Assembly (NCBI GenBank): GCA_025360815.1
Contig: JANYBL010000075.1
Span: forward strand, 1-63,647
From: Burkholderiales bacterium
GTDB lineage: Bacteria; Pseudomonadota; Gammaproteobacteria; Burkholderiales; Usitatibacteraceae
Length of the DNA: 63,647 nucleotides
Reading direction: 5' to 3'
The translations under genes and the position numbers were made by a program. The notes beneath the pieces are model-generated. The model made no database searches and was not told where the DNA came from. It saw only the letters and a program-made list of their open reading frames with translations. Below are positions 19,896-28,265 of the stretch, piece by piece; position 1 is the stretch's first letter, and each line of letters starts with the position of its first letter.

Positions 19896-21008
19896 ATGGC
19901 TTATAACCTTGGACAACGCGCCGATTTAAGACGGGCGTGTACAACAATTGTTTCTGGTCACACGCCACAAAAACCCGGTGAGGAATTCATTCGCATCGGT
20001 GAATGGTGTCGACACAATGGCTATGATGCTGATGTTTATGGTGCCGGAAAATTACTGAACGGTTTTGAATCCAAGGTCGCTAAATTGCTGGATAAGCCTG
20101 CTGGCTTATTCATGCCTAGCGGCACCATGGCCCAGCAAATTGCCATTCGCATTTTTTCGGATCGAGCCAACATTTCTACCATCGGCATGCATCCCACCTG
20201 CCATTTGGAGATTCATGAGCAAAAGGGTTATGAGTTTTTGCATGGTTTGAAATCCTGGCATATCGGGAATTACGCCAAGCCCATTGTGGCAGATGATATT
20301 ACCAACCTTGTGCAACGCATCGCAGCATTGGTTCTTGAACTACCTTCCCGTGAAATCGGTGGACAATTGCCCACCTGGGATGAGCTTAACGCGATAAAAA
20401 CAGCCTCCGTCAAGCGTGGCATCAAATTATGCTTAGATGGCGCACGGTTGTGGGAAACCAGCGCGTTTTACCAACGCAGCTATGCAGATATCTGTGCGGG
20501 TTTTGATTCTGTTTATGTGTCGTTCTACAAAGGTATCGGCGGCATGGCGGGCGCAATGCTGTTGGGTGATGATGAGTTTATTGCCGAAGCCAAAATCTGG
20601 CAGCGCCGTAGCGGTGGAAATTTGGTGCAACTGCACCCGTATGTGGCGAGTGCTGCGATGAAATTTGACGACCGCCTCGCGCGGATGCCGACTTACTTTG
20701 AGCGCACGCAACAATTTGCGAAGTCGATCGCGAGCGTTGATGGCCTTGTCGTTAACCCGAAGGAAGTGCAGGCCAATATGCTGCACGTACATTTTCCGGT
20801 GAGTGTTGCCGCGCTCGAATCCGCACGTGACCAAATTGCTGCCGAAAATAGATGTTGGCTCGGCAATCCGCGTGGTGCATCAGAAGTGCCGGGTTGGTCG
20901 TCAATGGAAATATATGTAGGCGAAAACTTGATGGCGTTGGATGATGATTTTGTGCGGGCACACTTTGCGAAGTGTTTAGCGTTGGCAAAAAAGCTGAATC
21001 ATGATTAA
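19896..21008 (+). CDS. Threonine aldolase-like PLP enzyme (beta-eliminating lyase family)
   Basis: A 370-residue fold-type I PLP enzyme related to low-specificity L-threonine aldolase. The PLP lysine is Lys212 in SFYKGIGGMAGA. DGAR (181-184) supplies the conserved Asp, and the Ser-Gly motif MPSGTMAQ lies at 73-80. The N-terminal part is longer than in LtaE, and the His-rich HPTCHLEIHEQ replaces the usual sequence, so the substrate may differ. The ATG at 19896 is favoured by the family-like start; the frame is open further upstream but overlaps the terminator. It overlaps ybeY by eight bases, so the two are coupled. Confidence 0.82.
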   Translation: MAYNLGQRADLRRACTTIVSGHTPQKPGEEFIRIGEWCRHNGYDADVYGAGKLLNGFESKVAKLLDKPAGLFMPSGTMAQQIAIRIFSDRANISTIGMHPTCHLEIHEQKGYEFLHGLKSWHIGNYAKPIVADDITNLVQRIAALVLELPSREIGGQLPTWDELNAIKTASVKRGIKLCLDGARLWETSAFYQRSYADICAGFDSVYVSFYKGIGGMAGAMLLGDDEFIAEAKIWQRRSGGNLVQLHPYVASAAMKFDDRLARMPTYFERTQQFAKSIASVDGLVVNPKEVQANMLHVHFPVSVAALESARDQIAAENRCWLGNPRGASEVPGWSSMEIYVGENLMALDDDFVRAHFAKCLALAKKLNHD

Positions 21009-21522
21009 AAAATCAACCATCAGCATCCAGTGCGCAAGCCGACTTCCTCATGTCCCCAGCGAGCGACAATTCAAAAAATGGATTGCGGCTGCACTCGCGA
21101 GTTTTTCAACGGCAGCAATCAAGGGAACAACGAAGGGAACCGCGAAGCCAACGCTGAAGCCCGGGGCGGGATTAGCTGAACTGACGTTGCGTATTGTGAA
21201 CGCTGCCGAGGGTCGCAGCCTAAATTCCGCCTTTCGCAGCAAGGATTACGCAACAAACGTGTTGACGTTTGTTTATCATGAAAAAAAATCACCCATCCTA
21301 ATAGGCGATTTGGTATTGTGCGCGCCGATTGTGGCGAAAGAGGCGCGCGAGCAAGGCAAACCCCTTGCCGCGCACTATGCGCACATGACGGTGCATGGCG
21401 TGTTGCATTTGGCAGGCTTTGACCATGAAACAGATCAAGACGCCGCGATCATGGAGGGGCGCGAGGTGAAGGTCTTGGCAGCACTAGGATTTGAGAATCC
21501 GTATGCCGACGAACTTGATTGA
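21001..21522 (+). CDS. ybeY: Endoribonuclease YbeY
   Basis: YbeY is a single-strand endoribonuclease for 16S rRNA 3'-end maturation and ribosome quality control. The 173-residue product has the zinc motif HGVLHLAGFDH (His132, His136, His142) and the fold core NVLTFVYHE. Residues 39-55 hold a Lys/Thr/Gly-rich segment (KGTTKGTAKPTLK), coded by a degenerate 12-bp repeat at 21121-21168, that lengthens the first loop. The start overlaps the aldolase gene. A corC-type gene normally follows ybeY, but here a DUF885 gene converges instead. Confidence 0.92.
   Translation: MIKKSTISIQCASRLPHVPSERQFKKWIAAALASFSTAAIKGTTKGTAKPTLKPGAGLAELTLRIVNAAEGRSLNSAFRSKDYATNVLTFVYHEKKSPILIGDLVLCAPIVAKEAREQGKPLAAHYAHMTVHGVLHLAGFDHETDQDAAIMEGREVKVLAALGFENPYADELD
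21121..21168. repeat. 12-bp degenerate tandem repeat inside ybeY
   Basis: Units aagggaacaacg, aagggaaccgcg, aagccaacgctg and aagcccggggcg lie in frame and code for the Lys-x-Thr/Gly segment. Confidence 0.65.
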
Positions 21523-21601
21523 ATTCACGCCACCCAGCTCCGATATCGCCGTGCGGGCACTTTGGCAGGCCGGTCTCGATGCTTGCCCAATTGGCCTTAT
21601 C

Positions 21602-23410
21602 TTAGAGCCCCATCATTTCACGAATATATTTCGGCGCAATCGTACCAAAGCTCATCATGGTGTCGTGCATTTCTTTCAGTTTTCCATTGCCGTTTTTGGC
21701 CTCAAAAGCGTGGCGCAAATTATTAACTTCGGTATTGCCGATGTAATAAGTTGAAAGCTGCGTAGAAGTTAATAACGCACGCCGCCATTTACCAGCGGCT
21801 TCGCGCTCCTCCTGAAAGCCCTCATTGACCATTAAATCCATCGCTTCGCGTTCACTCATATTGCCGGCGTGGATTTTTTGGTCGATGATTGCGTTGAGGA
21901 TAAGGCGTAGCCGCATTTTCAATTGCTGCATTTTTACCGCTGCACCACCATAGCCATGCTCGACCATCATCTGTTCGGCATAGGTTCCCCAGCCCTCGGC
22001 AAACGTCCCGCTGTTGATAATACGGCGCACAAGTGTCGGCACGTTTGCTTTGTTGGCGATCACACCCTGCACGTAGTGGCCTGGCATGGCTTCATGCACC
22101 GTTAAATCTTTGAGCATCGAACGATTATCTTCGCGGAAGTAGGATTCTACTTGTGCGGGCGTCCAATCTATTGGTGCTGGTGAAATAGCATAAAACGTGG
22201 CGCCATTTTTTTCCAATGCGCCAGGCGCGTCGCAGTACGCCATCGCAACGCCGCGTTGGAATTCTGGCATGACAATCACCTTGACAGGATCAGTTGGCAG
22301 CGTCAGCAGGCTTTTTTCGCGTATAAATGAGGCGGCCTCTGCCAGATCCGCCTCGGCAAGTTGGACGACATTGTCGTTGCTCGGTCTGTCGTCGCTCAAA
22401 CGCTGAAGAACTGCGCGCATCAGGACTTTGCGATCGCTTGGGACTTCCGATTTGTCTTTAAATAATTCACGATACAGCGGTAGTGCGGTGTCGTACATGG
22501 CATTCTGGGTTTTGATCAAATCAGCCTCGGCCAAACGCAATATTTCAGCAGGCGCGATATCGGATTCCAGTGAGTAGCGTAATTTCCTCTCGTAATTGGC
22601 AACACCCAAGCGCGGATTGCGGGTCGAGCGCGGCAGCAAATCGGTCTTCAGCCAAGTACCGTAAGCCTCAAGCGCCGCAATTGCCTTCGCCCGAGATTGC
22701 GCAAATTCGGCGGCTAATTTTGGCTTCGCGATGGGCGCCAATTTTAAGTGAAAATCCAGCTCGTCTTTCACCAAAGAAATCGCGCCCTCGTTTTGCGAAA
22801 TGGCCGTCTCGGTAAATAATTTTGGCGGATTTTTTAGGTTTGCTTTGGCAGCGGCTAATTTAGCAGGAACCGCATCCAGCCTTGCTTTCACGGCATTTAG
22901 CCGTTGTGGAAGCGGCGCAAAATCTCGTGCCAGCAATAAATAGATGCCATTGGCGGGGTTGTAGCCCAGTGGATCCCATTGGTAGTCTTTGATCACGTCA
23001 ATCGACAGTAAGCTGTTTTCAATATCGGCGTGAAGAATACGGTAGTCAATGCTATAAGCGGGCGATAACTTGGCGTATGGGATTGCGGCCAGCGCCTTCA
23101 ATGTGCGGTGAAAAAGTAATGCATCGTGCCGCACGCCGTTGGCTGAAAGATCGTTGCTCAAGCGATCAAACCGATGATCGCCCAATTGCGTGGCGGACTC
23201 AGGATGCGTTGCCAGATATTGTTCAATGTAGCGGGCGGCAATGCTGGCGAATTGTTGATCAGCCGTTTTTCGAATTGGTTGGGTTGGCGTTCCCTGGGTC
23301 GCGACCACCGCTGTTTTTGCCACCGCCGGTATGCAGGTCAATAGCGCCGCGCTTAAGGCAACTGGCAAAATGAGCAGACGGCATCGAATGGAATTTCGTG
23401 ATTGGAACAT
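21602..23410 (-). CDS. DUF885-family exported metallopeptidase-like protein
   Basis: A 602-residue DUF885 protein with an N-terminal signal peptide (about 1-31, ending PAVAKTA). The zinc-binding motif HEAMPGH (HExxPGH, about residue 439) and a following EGWGTYAEQMM with a Glu ligand are the marks of this family, which resembles M3/M32-type carboxy- or oligopeptidases. A periplasmic peptidase role is therefore likely, substrate unknown. The gene is convergent with ybeY and leaves an 80-bp spacer. Confidence 0.88.
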   Translation of the reverse strand: MFQSRNSIRCRLLILPVALSAALLTCIPAVAKTAVVATQGTPTQPIRKTADQQFASIAARYIEQYLATHPESATQLGDHRFDRLSNDLSANGVRHDALLFHRTLKALAAIPYAKLSPAYSIDYRILHADIENSLLSIDVIKDYQWDPLGYNPANGIYLLLARDFAPLPQRLNAVKARLDAVPAKLAAAKANLKNPPKLFTETAISQNEGAISLVKDELDFHLKLAPIAKPKLAAEFAQSRAKAIAALEAYGTWLKTDLLPRSTRNPRLGVANYERKLRYSLESDIAPAEILRLAEADLIKTQNAMYDTALPLYRELFKDKSEVPSDRKVLMRAVLQRLSDDRPSNDNVVQLAEADLAEAASFIREKSLLTLPTDPVKVIVMPEFQRGVAMAYCDAPGALEKNGATFYAISPAPIDWTPAQVESYFREDNRSMLKDLTVHEAMPGHYVQGVIANKANVPTLVRRIINSGTFAEGWGTYAEQMMVEHGYGGAAVKMQQLKMRLRLILNAIIDQKIHAGNMSEREAMDLMVNEGFQEEREAAGKWRRALLTSTQLSTYYIGNTEVNNLRHAFEAKNGNGKLKEMHDTMMSFGTIAPKYIREMMGL

Positions 23411-23910
23411 ATGAAAATTCTCCCGCGAATGGATATTAATATCAGGTGCGATTGGGTCATCAATAAGGACTTTAACGCTTAATTTACTAGTAATGTGGAT
23501 TCAAGTCTGACATGACCTGTACCCAAAGCGCCCAAAGCGCCCAAAACGAACGATACCAAATTGCGGCACCACTTAGTGTCGGGCACAAAAAAAGCAGATT
23601 GCGCACCACATTAATAGTGGCGCGTTCACGATTGCTCGTGGGCTTCGCCGCCATCGAGGACAGTTTAGCTGTCGCGCCATTCCAGCGCAGGACATGAGCG
23701 AAGCGGGAAGGCCAGCAATAGTTTGTGCATTGCCAACGAAGTGCTTATCAAGCACTTGCGATTACAAAGAGATCGCATTGCAGTTCGCGCTTCGATCTGG
23801 CGCGCCGCGATCCGTCAAGCGTTCCAATGAGCGAAAATTCCCGTTTTAATTTTTGTTACTTCAGCCCATTGACGCATTTTCTTCGCACTTTCTTCGCGTT
23901 TAATATGCAT
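23411..23910. other. Spacer between the DUF885 gene and the cytochrome lipoprotein gene
   Basis: About 500 bp with no supported gene. It holds three 9-bp tandem units (cccaaagcg, 23522-23548) and a perfect 8-bp hairpin at 23739-23757. The promoter of the DUF885 gene must lie near 23420-23480 on the minus strand. Confidence 0.45.
23739..23757. repeat. Short perfect hairpin
   Basis: AAGTGCTT-atc-AAGCACTT, 8-bp arms with a 3-nt loop. No T-run follows on either strand, so it is not a standard terminator; the function is unknown. Confidence 0.5.
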
Positions 23911-24600
23911 CTATTTCGCATCGACCGCCTGTAAATAAGCCGCCACCGCCTGCATATTCTTCGCCGTTAAATCATGGGCGATTTGCTTCATCACCGCACC
24001 TTCCGGCCGTTCATCCGTTCGCTGAAACACCAGCAATTGTTTAACGAGGTAATCGGCATGTTGGCCGGCCACGCGAGGAAACGGGCCGTTGCCTTGTCCC
24101 TGTTCACCGTGGCACGACGAGCAGGCAGGAATGCTTTTTGCGGGAACACCATTCTCAAAAATCTGCTTGCCTTCGCTCATGATGACGGGCACGCCGGATG
24201 CGCCCGCTTTTGGTACTTGCGATGCGAAATAAGCAGCCAGGCCATTAATTTGCGCGTCGCTCAAGTTTTTGCTTAGTCCCCACATGTACTCGAATCCGGC
24301 GGGATCAATCCGATTGTGGCTCTTGAAACCATTGAGTTGGGAAACGGTATAGGCCTCGCGTTGGCCTGCCAATTTCGGAAAATTCGGCGAGGTGGCGTTG
24401 CCGTCCACGCCGTGACAGTTTGAGCACACTTGTAGCGCGATCGCCTGGGCGGGAATAGCGGGGTCGCCTAGGGTTCGCGAACGCTCCGTGGTTGCGCATC
24501 CGGCAACAACGGTGGCGAGCACGATGGCAACGATTGAGCGCTTTGCATCCACGGTTGCGGTATGAATCGTGTTCGTCGCCGGTTTAATTTTCGTTTTCAT
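23911..24600 (-). CDS. Diheme cytochrome c lipoprotein (c4-like)
   Basis: A 229-residue protein with two cytochrome c domains: CSNCHG (heme 1, residues 59-63 for CxxCH) and CSSCHGEQGQGNGPFPR (heme 2, about 155). Each is followed by the class-I pattern of Pro-Lys-LAGQ or PRVAGQH and a distal Met region. This resembles cytochrome c4. The N-terminus carries a lipobox (VVAGC, Cys35) after a hydrophobic helix, so it is probably a membrane-anchored periplasmic electron carrier. The ATG at 24600 has GGAGAG upstream; longer in-frame starts lack an RBS. It is read after the cytochrome-porin gene with a 122-bp gap containing 9-bp repeats. Confidence 0.88.
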   Translation of the reverse strand: MKTKIKPATNTIHTATVDAKRSIVAIVLATVVAGCATTERSRTLGDPAIPAQAIALQVCSNCHGVDGNATSPNFPKLAGQREAYTVSQLNGFKSHNRIDPAGFEYMWGLSKNLSDAQINGLAAYFASQVPKAGASGVPVIMSEGKQIFENGVPAKSIPACSSCHGEQGQGNGPFPRVAGQHADYLVKQLLVFQRTDERPEGAVMKQIAHDLTAKNMQAVAAYLQAVDAK

Positions 24601-24722
24601 TGTGGCTCTCCAAAGAATCAACATAGACTGATATTTTTGTAGGGCATGCCCTCGCATTCTTGCGGGGGCATTCACCACTGCCGCCACTAATGCCACTAAC
24701 GCCGCCGGAACCGAACGCACCA

Positions 24723-26147
24723 CTAATAGGCACCCCAAATATAGAGAAATACGGTGTTGTTATCCTTGGCGTTTCGGCCAAAACCATCGTAGTTGTGAGA
24801 CGCGCCGTTGAATTTATTGAACATCGTGTATTGCAATCCGATCCGCGCATATTGAACGGGCGTCCAGAACAATTCCGTCGTCCAGCCGCGCGTTTCCGGA
24901 TTCCCAGCCAGATTGCCAACAATGGCTTCTGATCCGTCGATTAACCTGCCGGTAGCGTCGATGGCTGATGTTTGCAGCGCAGCATTTGAACTTCCCTTCA
25001 CATCGAAATAGGAAAGCGTCGTGCCGACCTTTGCATGATAGACATACGATGCTTTTGCTCTAATCATTCTGAGCGTGTCAGATGCGTTCGTGAGCGGCAA
25101 TCCTAGCGCGCCATCCGGGTCTAGCGGATGCGGCTGGTTCGCCACAGAATCGGCGTAGGTCACACGCTCATGAATATAGCTTGCGGTCGCTGTGAACGCA
25201 TGCGGATCCAAAATATATTGGTATTGGCCATCAACCCCGAAGTCTCGGTATTGGTTGACCGAGCCGACAGGGCTCAGCGGGTCCGGGTATATTTTTGCGT
25301 TCAATCCCAAAACCCCGACCATGCCGCTGTGTGCCCCCCAATCATGACTGAGGGCGAGCCGCCAGTACGGATTGGCACCTTTTAATATTTGCTGATCACC
25401 GCGTGTCGCGTTGAATCCCTGGCTCATAAACGACCAGAAGCCGTTGGCCGTACGGTACGCTGCCAGTTCTGCATATAGCGTCTTATTCCAAAATGCATAA
25501 CCACCTATACCCGCTACATTCTGTGCCAAGCCGCCTGCCAAGATGGGCGTCGTTGCTGGGCCTGAGCTCCCGGGAGTGGTGTTGTAGCCCCAGGCTGGGA
25601 CGCTATTCCACACATCCTGAACGGTTGGGTTGTTGTTCATCGTGGCGCCGATGATGAGATCGTTACTCGAGTTGATATACCGGTCGATAGCGCGAATGTC
25701 CAAATTGTCAGAACTGGAGTGCCCGGTCCAATGCGAGTCTGATGGGCTCTGTGCATCGTAATTGTTATAGGTAACCTGCACAAACGCACCCACGTTATCG
25801 GTCACTTTGCCAGCGACAAAAATGCTCGCCGTCGAAAAGATTAGGTTGCCGTTTTTGGGAAAAATGGCAGGGTCAACATCCGTCGTATTTTTCGTTTTGT
25901 TGTAGCTCGCCACCGCCATCGCTGAAATCGGTAAGGCACGAGTGCCAATCGTGTAGCCAGTGAGTTTGAACAACCGACCATAAGGCGTAAGTTCGGGGAA
26001 TTGTCCACCCGCATGGCAGGCAACGCAGTTTTGTCCAGTCTGACGGGCGAATGATGGCACGGCATTGGCTGCCAGCGGAATCATTAACGCAGGCGCTAGA
26101 AAAATTCCCAGCCAGGTTCTAAATTTCGCGGCCGCTATTTTTCGCAT
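24723..26147 (-). CDS. Monoheme cytochrome c fused to an outer-membrane barrel (Cyc2-like)
   Basis: A 474-residue exported protein. A signal peptide (about 1-29) is followed by one heme motif, CVACH (41-45), within PSFARQTGQN and then FPELTPYGRLFKLTGYT. The remaining 400 residues are rich in alternating aromatic/polar strands and glycine-asparagine turns, and the protein ends in an aromatic residue (YIWGAY), as outer-membrane barrels do. This layout, one N-terminal heme plus a porin-like barrel, is that of Cyc2, the outer-membrane iron oxidase. Similarity was judged by eye, and it could instead be a related cytochrome-porin of unknown substrate. The ATG at 26147 was chosen because GAGG precedes it and the signal peptide starts there; the frame is open to 26375. 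Confidence 0.7.
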   Translation of the reverse strand: MRKIAAAKFRTWLGIFLAPALMIPLAANAVPSFARQTGQNCVACHAGGQFPELTPYGRLFKLTGYTIGTRALPISAMAVASYNKTKNTTDVDPAIFPKNGNLIFSTASIFVAGKVTDNVGAFVQVTYNNYDAQSPSDSHWTGHSSSDNLDIRAIDRYINSSNDLIIGATMNNNPTVQDVWNSVPAWGYNTTPGSSGPATTPILAGGLAQNVAGIGGYAFWNKTLYAELAAYRTANGFWSFMSQGFNATRGDQQILKGANPYWRLALSHDWGAHSGMVGVLGLNAKIYPDPLSPVGSVNQYRDFGVDGQYQYILDPHAFTATASYIHERVTYADSVANQPHPLDPDGALGLPLTNASDTLRMIRAKASYVYHAKVGTTLSYFDVKGSSNAALQTSAIDATGRLIDGSEAIVGNLAGNPETRGWTTELFWTPVQYARIGLQYTMFNKFNGASHNYDGFGRNAKDNNTVFLYIWGAY

Positions 26148-26223
26148 ATTGATGATCCTCAAAAGACGCAATTTAAAATCTGGGCTTCTGCTGGAAACAG
26201 TACCACCATCAATTTTCTTGCTT

Positions 26224-26237
26224 TTGATCGATATCAA
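26224..26237. promoter_or_regulatory. Perfect FNR/Anr-type binding site
   Basis: TTGATCGATATCAA matches TTGAT-N4-ATCAA exactly. It sits in the 287-bp space between the divergent cytochrome-porin (start 26147) and YncE-type (start 26435) genes. Its centre is about 83 bp before the cytochrome-porin ATG, which would allow a class II site at -41.5 with a leader of about 40 nt. CRP/FNR-family relatives such as Dnr recognise the same sequence. Confidence 0.6.
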
Positions 26238-26434
26238 AGTCCTCTCAGTTAGCGAACCGATCCCGCCCGGCCGCGATGCGATTGCCGAGCCTCGGCTATC
26301 GCCGATGTTTTTGCACGGTCGCTTGCATGGCAGCCGGCGCGGGTCGTAATCGAAAAATGATTTGTGCGACATCATTTACAGGGCCTGATTTTCTATCGTA
26401 TGCTCAACAACCTTCAATATTTCGGAGTCTCCGC

Positions 26435-27532
26435 ATGAATCTCTGCATGAATCGACTGCTAGCCAAGCTCCTTGCCATTGCGTTTGCGCCGTGGATATTC
26501 AATGCTTGCACCACGACATTGCAGCCCGACAATTCACAAACCCATAAAGTAGCTAATACAACGGCAGATATCGTATCCCCCAACTTCCGCATCACTGAAA
26601 CCGTCAAGTTGCCCGGCGCAACGCGCTGGGATTATCTAACGCTGGATAGCGCAGCACATCGTCTCTACCTGACGCGCGGGGATTCAGTAGATGTATTTGA
26701 CACCGTCGCCAAGCGTATGGTCGGCAGCATCGTGGGCACCAAAGGGGTACATGGTGTTGCGTTAGCGCCGGCGCTCAACCGCGGCTTTACCAGCAATGGC
26801 GGCAATGACACGGTGACGGTGTTCGCGCTTGATACGCTGAAAACGATGGCCACCGTCGCCACCGATAAGCGCCCCGATGCCATCATCTTTGATCCATCGA
26901 CGCAGCGCATATTTACTGCCAACGCGGCGGGCGAAAGTCTCACGGCTATCGATGCCATTACGTTAGCCCCCATTTGCAACATCAAGCTTGATGGCAAGCC
27001 TGAGTTCATGGCCGTCGATAATAACGGGAGACTATTCGTCAATATTGAGCCGAAAAATCAAATCACGGCGGTCGATACCGTTAAGCTCGACACCACGGTT
27101 AAATTTGATCTTTCTGCTGTTTGCGATGAGCCGGCGGGCTTGTCGGTCGACATCGCCACGATGCGACTTTTTGCGGGTTGCCACAATCAAAAAATGGCAA
27201 TCGTTGATGGCAATACGGGCAAGGTGCTGGCTGCGCCGGCGATCGGCAGAGGCAGCGATGCCACTGTTTATAATGACGCACTCAACATGGCGATCAGCTC
27301 GAACGGCGAAGGCACGCTGACCTTTATTGGTCAGGCGGTGAACGGTAGCTACTTGGTCAAGCAAACACTCGCGACGATGCCGGGCGCGCGTACGATGGCG
27401 CTTGATTCTAAAACCCACCAAATATATTTGGTCGCTGCCGAATACGAACCAGCCACAACGGGCGCGGATGGCAAGCCAATGCGACCCAAAGCAAAGGCCG
27501 ATTCATTTACTTTGATAACGGTGGGGCCGTAG
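26435..27532 (+). CDS. YncE/YVTN-type beta-propeller protein, probable lipoprotein
   Basis: A 365-residue exported protein built of repeated seven-bladed-propeller units: DSAAHRLYLTRGDSVDVFDT, PALNRGFTSNGGNDTVTVF, DPSTQRIFTANAAGESLTAID and similar blades spaced by about 42 residues. Such YncE-like proteins bind DNA or partners, or act as scaffolds; no catalytic motif is visible. The N-terminus is a hydrophobic signal followed by Cys25 (FNAC), a weak lipobox. The start at 26435 has GGAG 7 bp upstream; a second ATG at 26447 is possible. It is divergent from the cytochrome-porin and its 3' end overlaps that of the tlpA-like gene by 26 bp. Confidence 0.8.
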   Translation: MNLCMNRLLAKLLAIAFAPWIFNACTTTLQPDNSQTHKVANTTADIVSPNFRITETVKLPGATRWDYLTLDSAAHRLYLTRGDSVDVFDTVAKRMVGSIVGTKGVHGVALAPALNRGFTSNGGNDTVTVFALDTLKTMATVATDKRPDAIIFDPSTQRIFTANAAGESLTAIDAITLAPICNIKLDGKPEFMAVDNNGRLFVNIEPKNQITAVDTVKLDTTVKFDLSAVCDEPAGLSVDIATMRLFAGCHNQKMAIVDGNTGKVLAAPAIGRGSDATVYNDALNMAISSNGEGTLTFIGQAVNGSYLVKQTLATMPGARTMALDSKTHQIYLVAAEYEPATTGADGKPMRPKAKADSFTLITVGP

Positions 27533-28103
27533 CGGGTTCGGCGCTAAGTTGGTTGGTCGCGGCAGCAGGTACGGTTTCGCCAACTGCCAACGCGGCATTG
27601 ATTTCCGCTACGATACTGTCAAGTGAGCCCTCGCCGTAGCCGCGATGGACAGATAGAATTTTGCCATCGCGCCCGATCATCACCATGTGCGGGATGCCGT
27701 TAACGCCGTACGTTTCGGCGGCGCGGTGGCCGTAATCGTGGCTCATCATCAGCGTCAGTGACGACAATATTTTTGCCACCTTGCGAAATTGATCCCGCTC
27801 TTCGGTATTGATCGCCACGACCTGGATGCGACCTTTGCCCGCTAACTGTAGCCCTTCCAAAATCGGCAACTCTCGCTTGCAAGGCCCGCACCACGAAGCC
27901 CAAAACGTCATCACTAATACCTTGCCCGCGAACTGTGTCGTGTTGATCGGCTGACCGTCTAGGTTCAAACCCAGCCATGGCGGCGGCGTATCACCGGCGG
28001 CCAATATTGGTTTGGCGAGCGCGGGTGGGATGACCAATGCGCATGTGAACGCCCATAAACTCAGGGCTACGATAGCTTGAATGAATCGTCGAAGGATCCG
28101 CAT
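27507..28103 (-). CDS. TlpA-like periplasmic thiol-disulfide oxidoreductase
   Basis: A 198-residue thioredoxin-fold protein of the TlpA/ResA/AhpC-TSA type with an N-terminal signal or anchor (about 1-30) and the redox motif WCGPC (71-75, FWASWCGPCKRELP). The cis-Pro loop lies in YGVNGIPHMVMIG. Members reduce periplasmic disulfides, for example for cytochrome c maturation, which would suit the neighbouring cytochromes; that link is inference. Its 3' end converges with the propeller gene and overlaps it by 26 bp. Confidence 0.88.
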   Translation of the reverse strand: MRILRRFIQAIVALSLWAFTCALVIPPALAKPILAAGDTPPPWLGLNLDGQPINTTQFAGKVLVMTFWASWCGPCKRELPILEGLQLAGKGRIQVVAINTEERDQFRKVAKILSSLTLMMSHDYGHRAAETYGVNGIPHMVMIGRDGKILSVHRGYGEGSLDSIVAEINAALAVGETVPAAATNQLSAEPATAPPLSK

Positions 28104-28265
28104 TTAAACCTCGAAAGTAAGTAAATAAGTAAAGCGGTTGCGATAAATAAACCCGTGCAACAGCCCGTCCGAAGCCGAAACGCTTCGCCAGTACTGGTGT
28201 TTGAGGCATTGGGCTGTTTCTGGTGGAGCTCGCGCAATTCGTGGCGCATCGCTCCTCCATCCCCG

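Noticed and set aside
23512-23934. Several short frames in the spacer before the cytochrome lipoprotein gene
   Set aside because: All are about 60-70 codons, of skewed composition, and without RBS or family signals.
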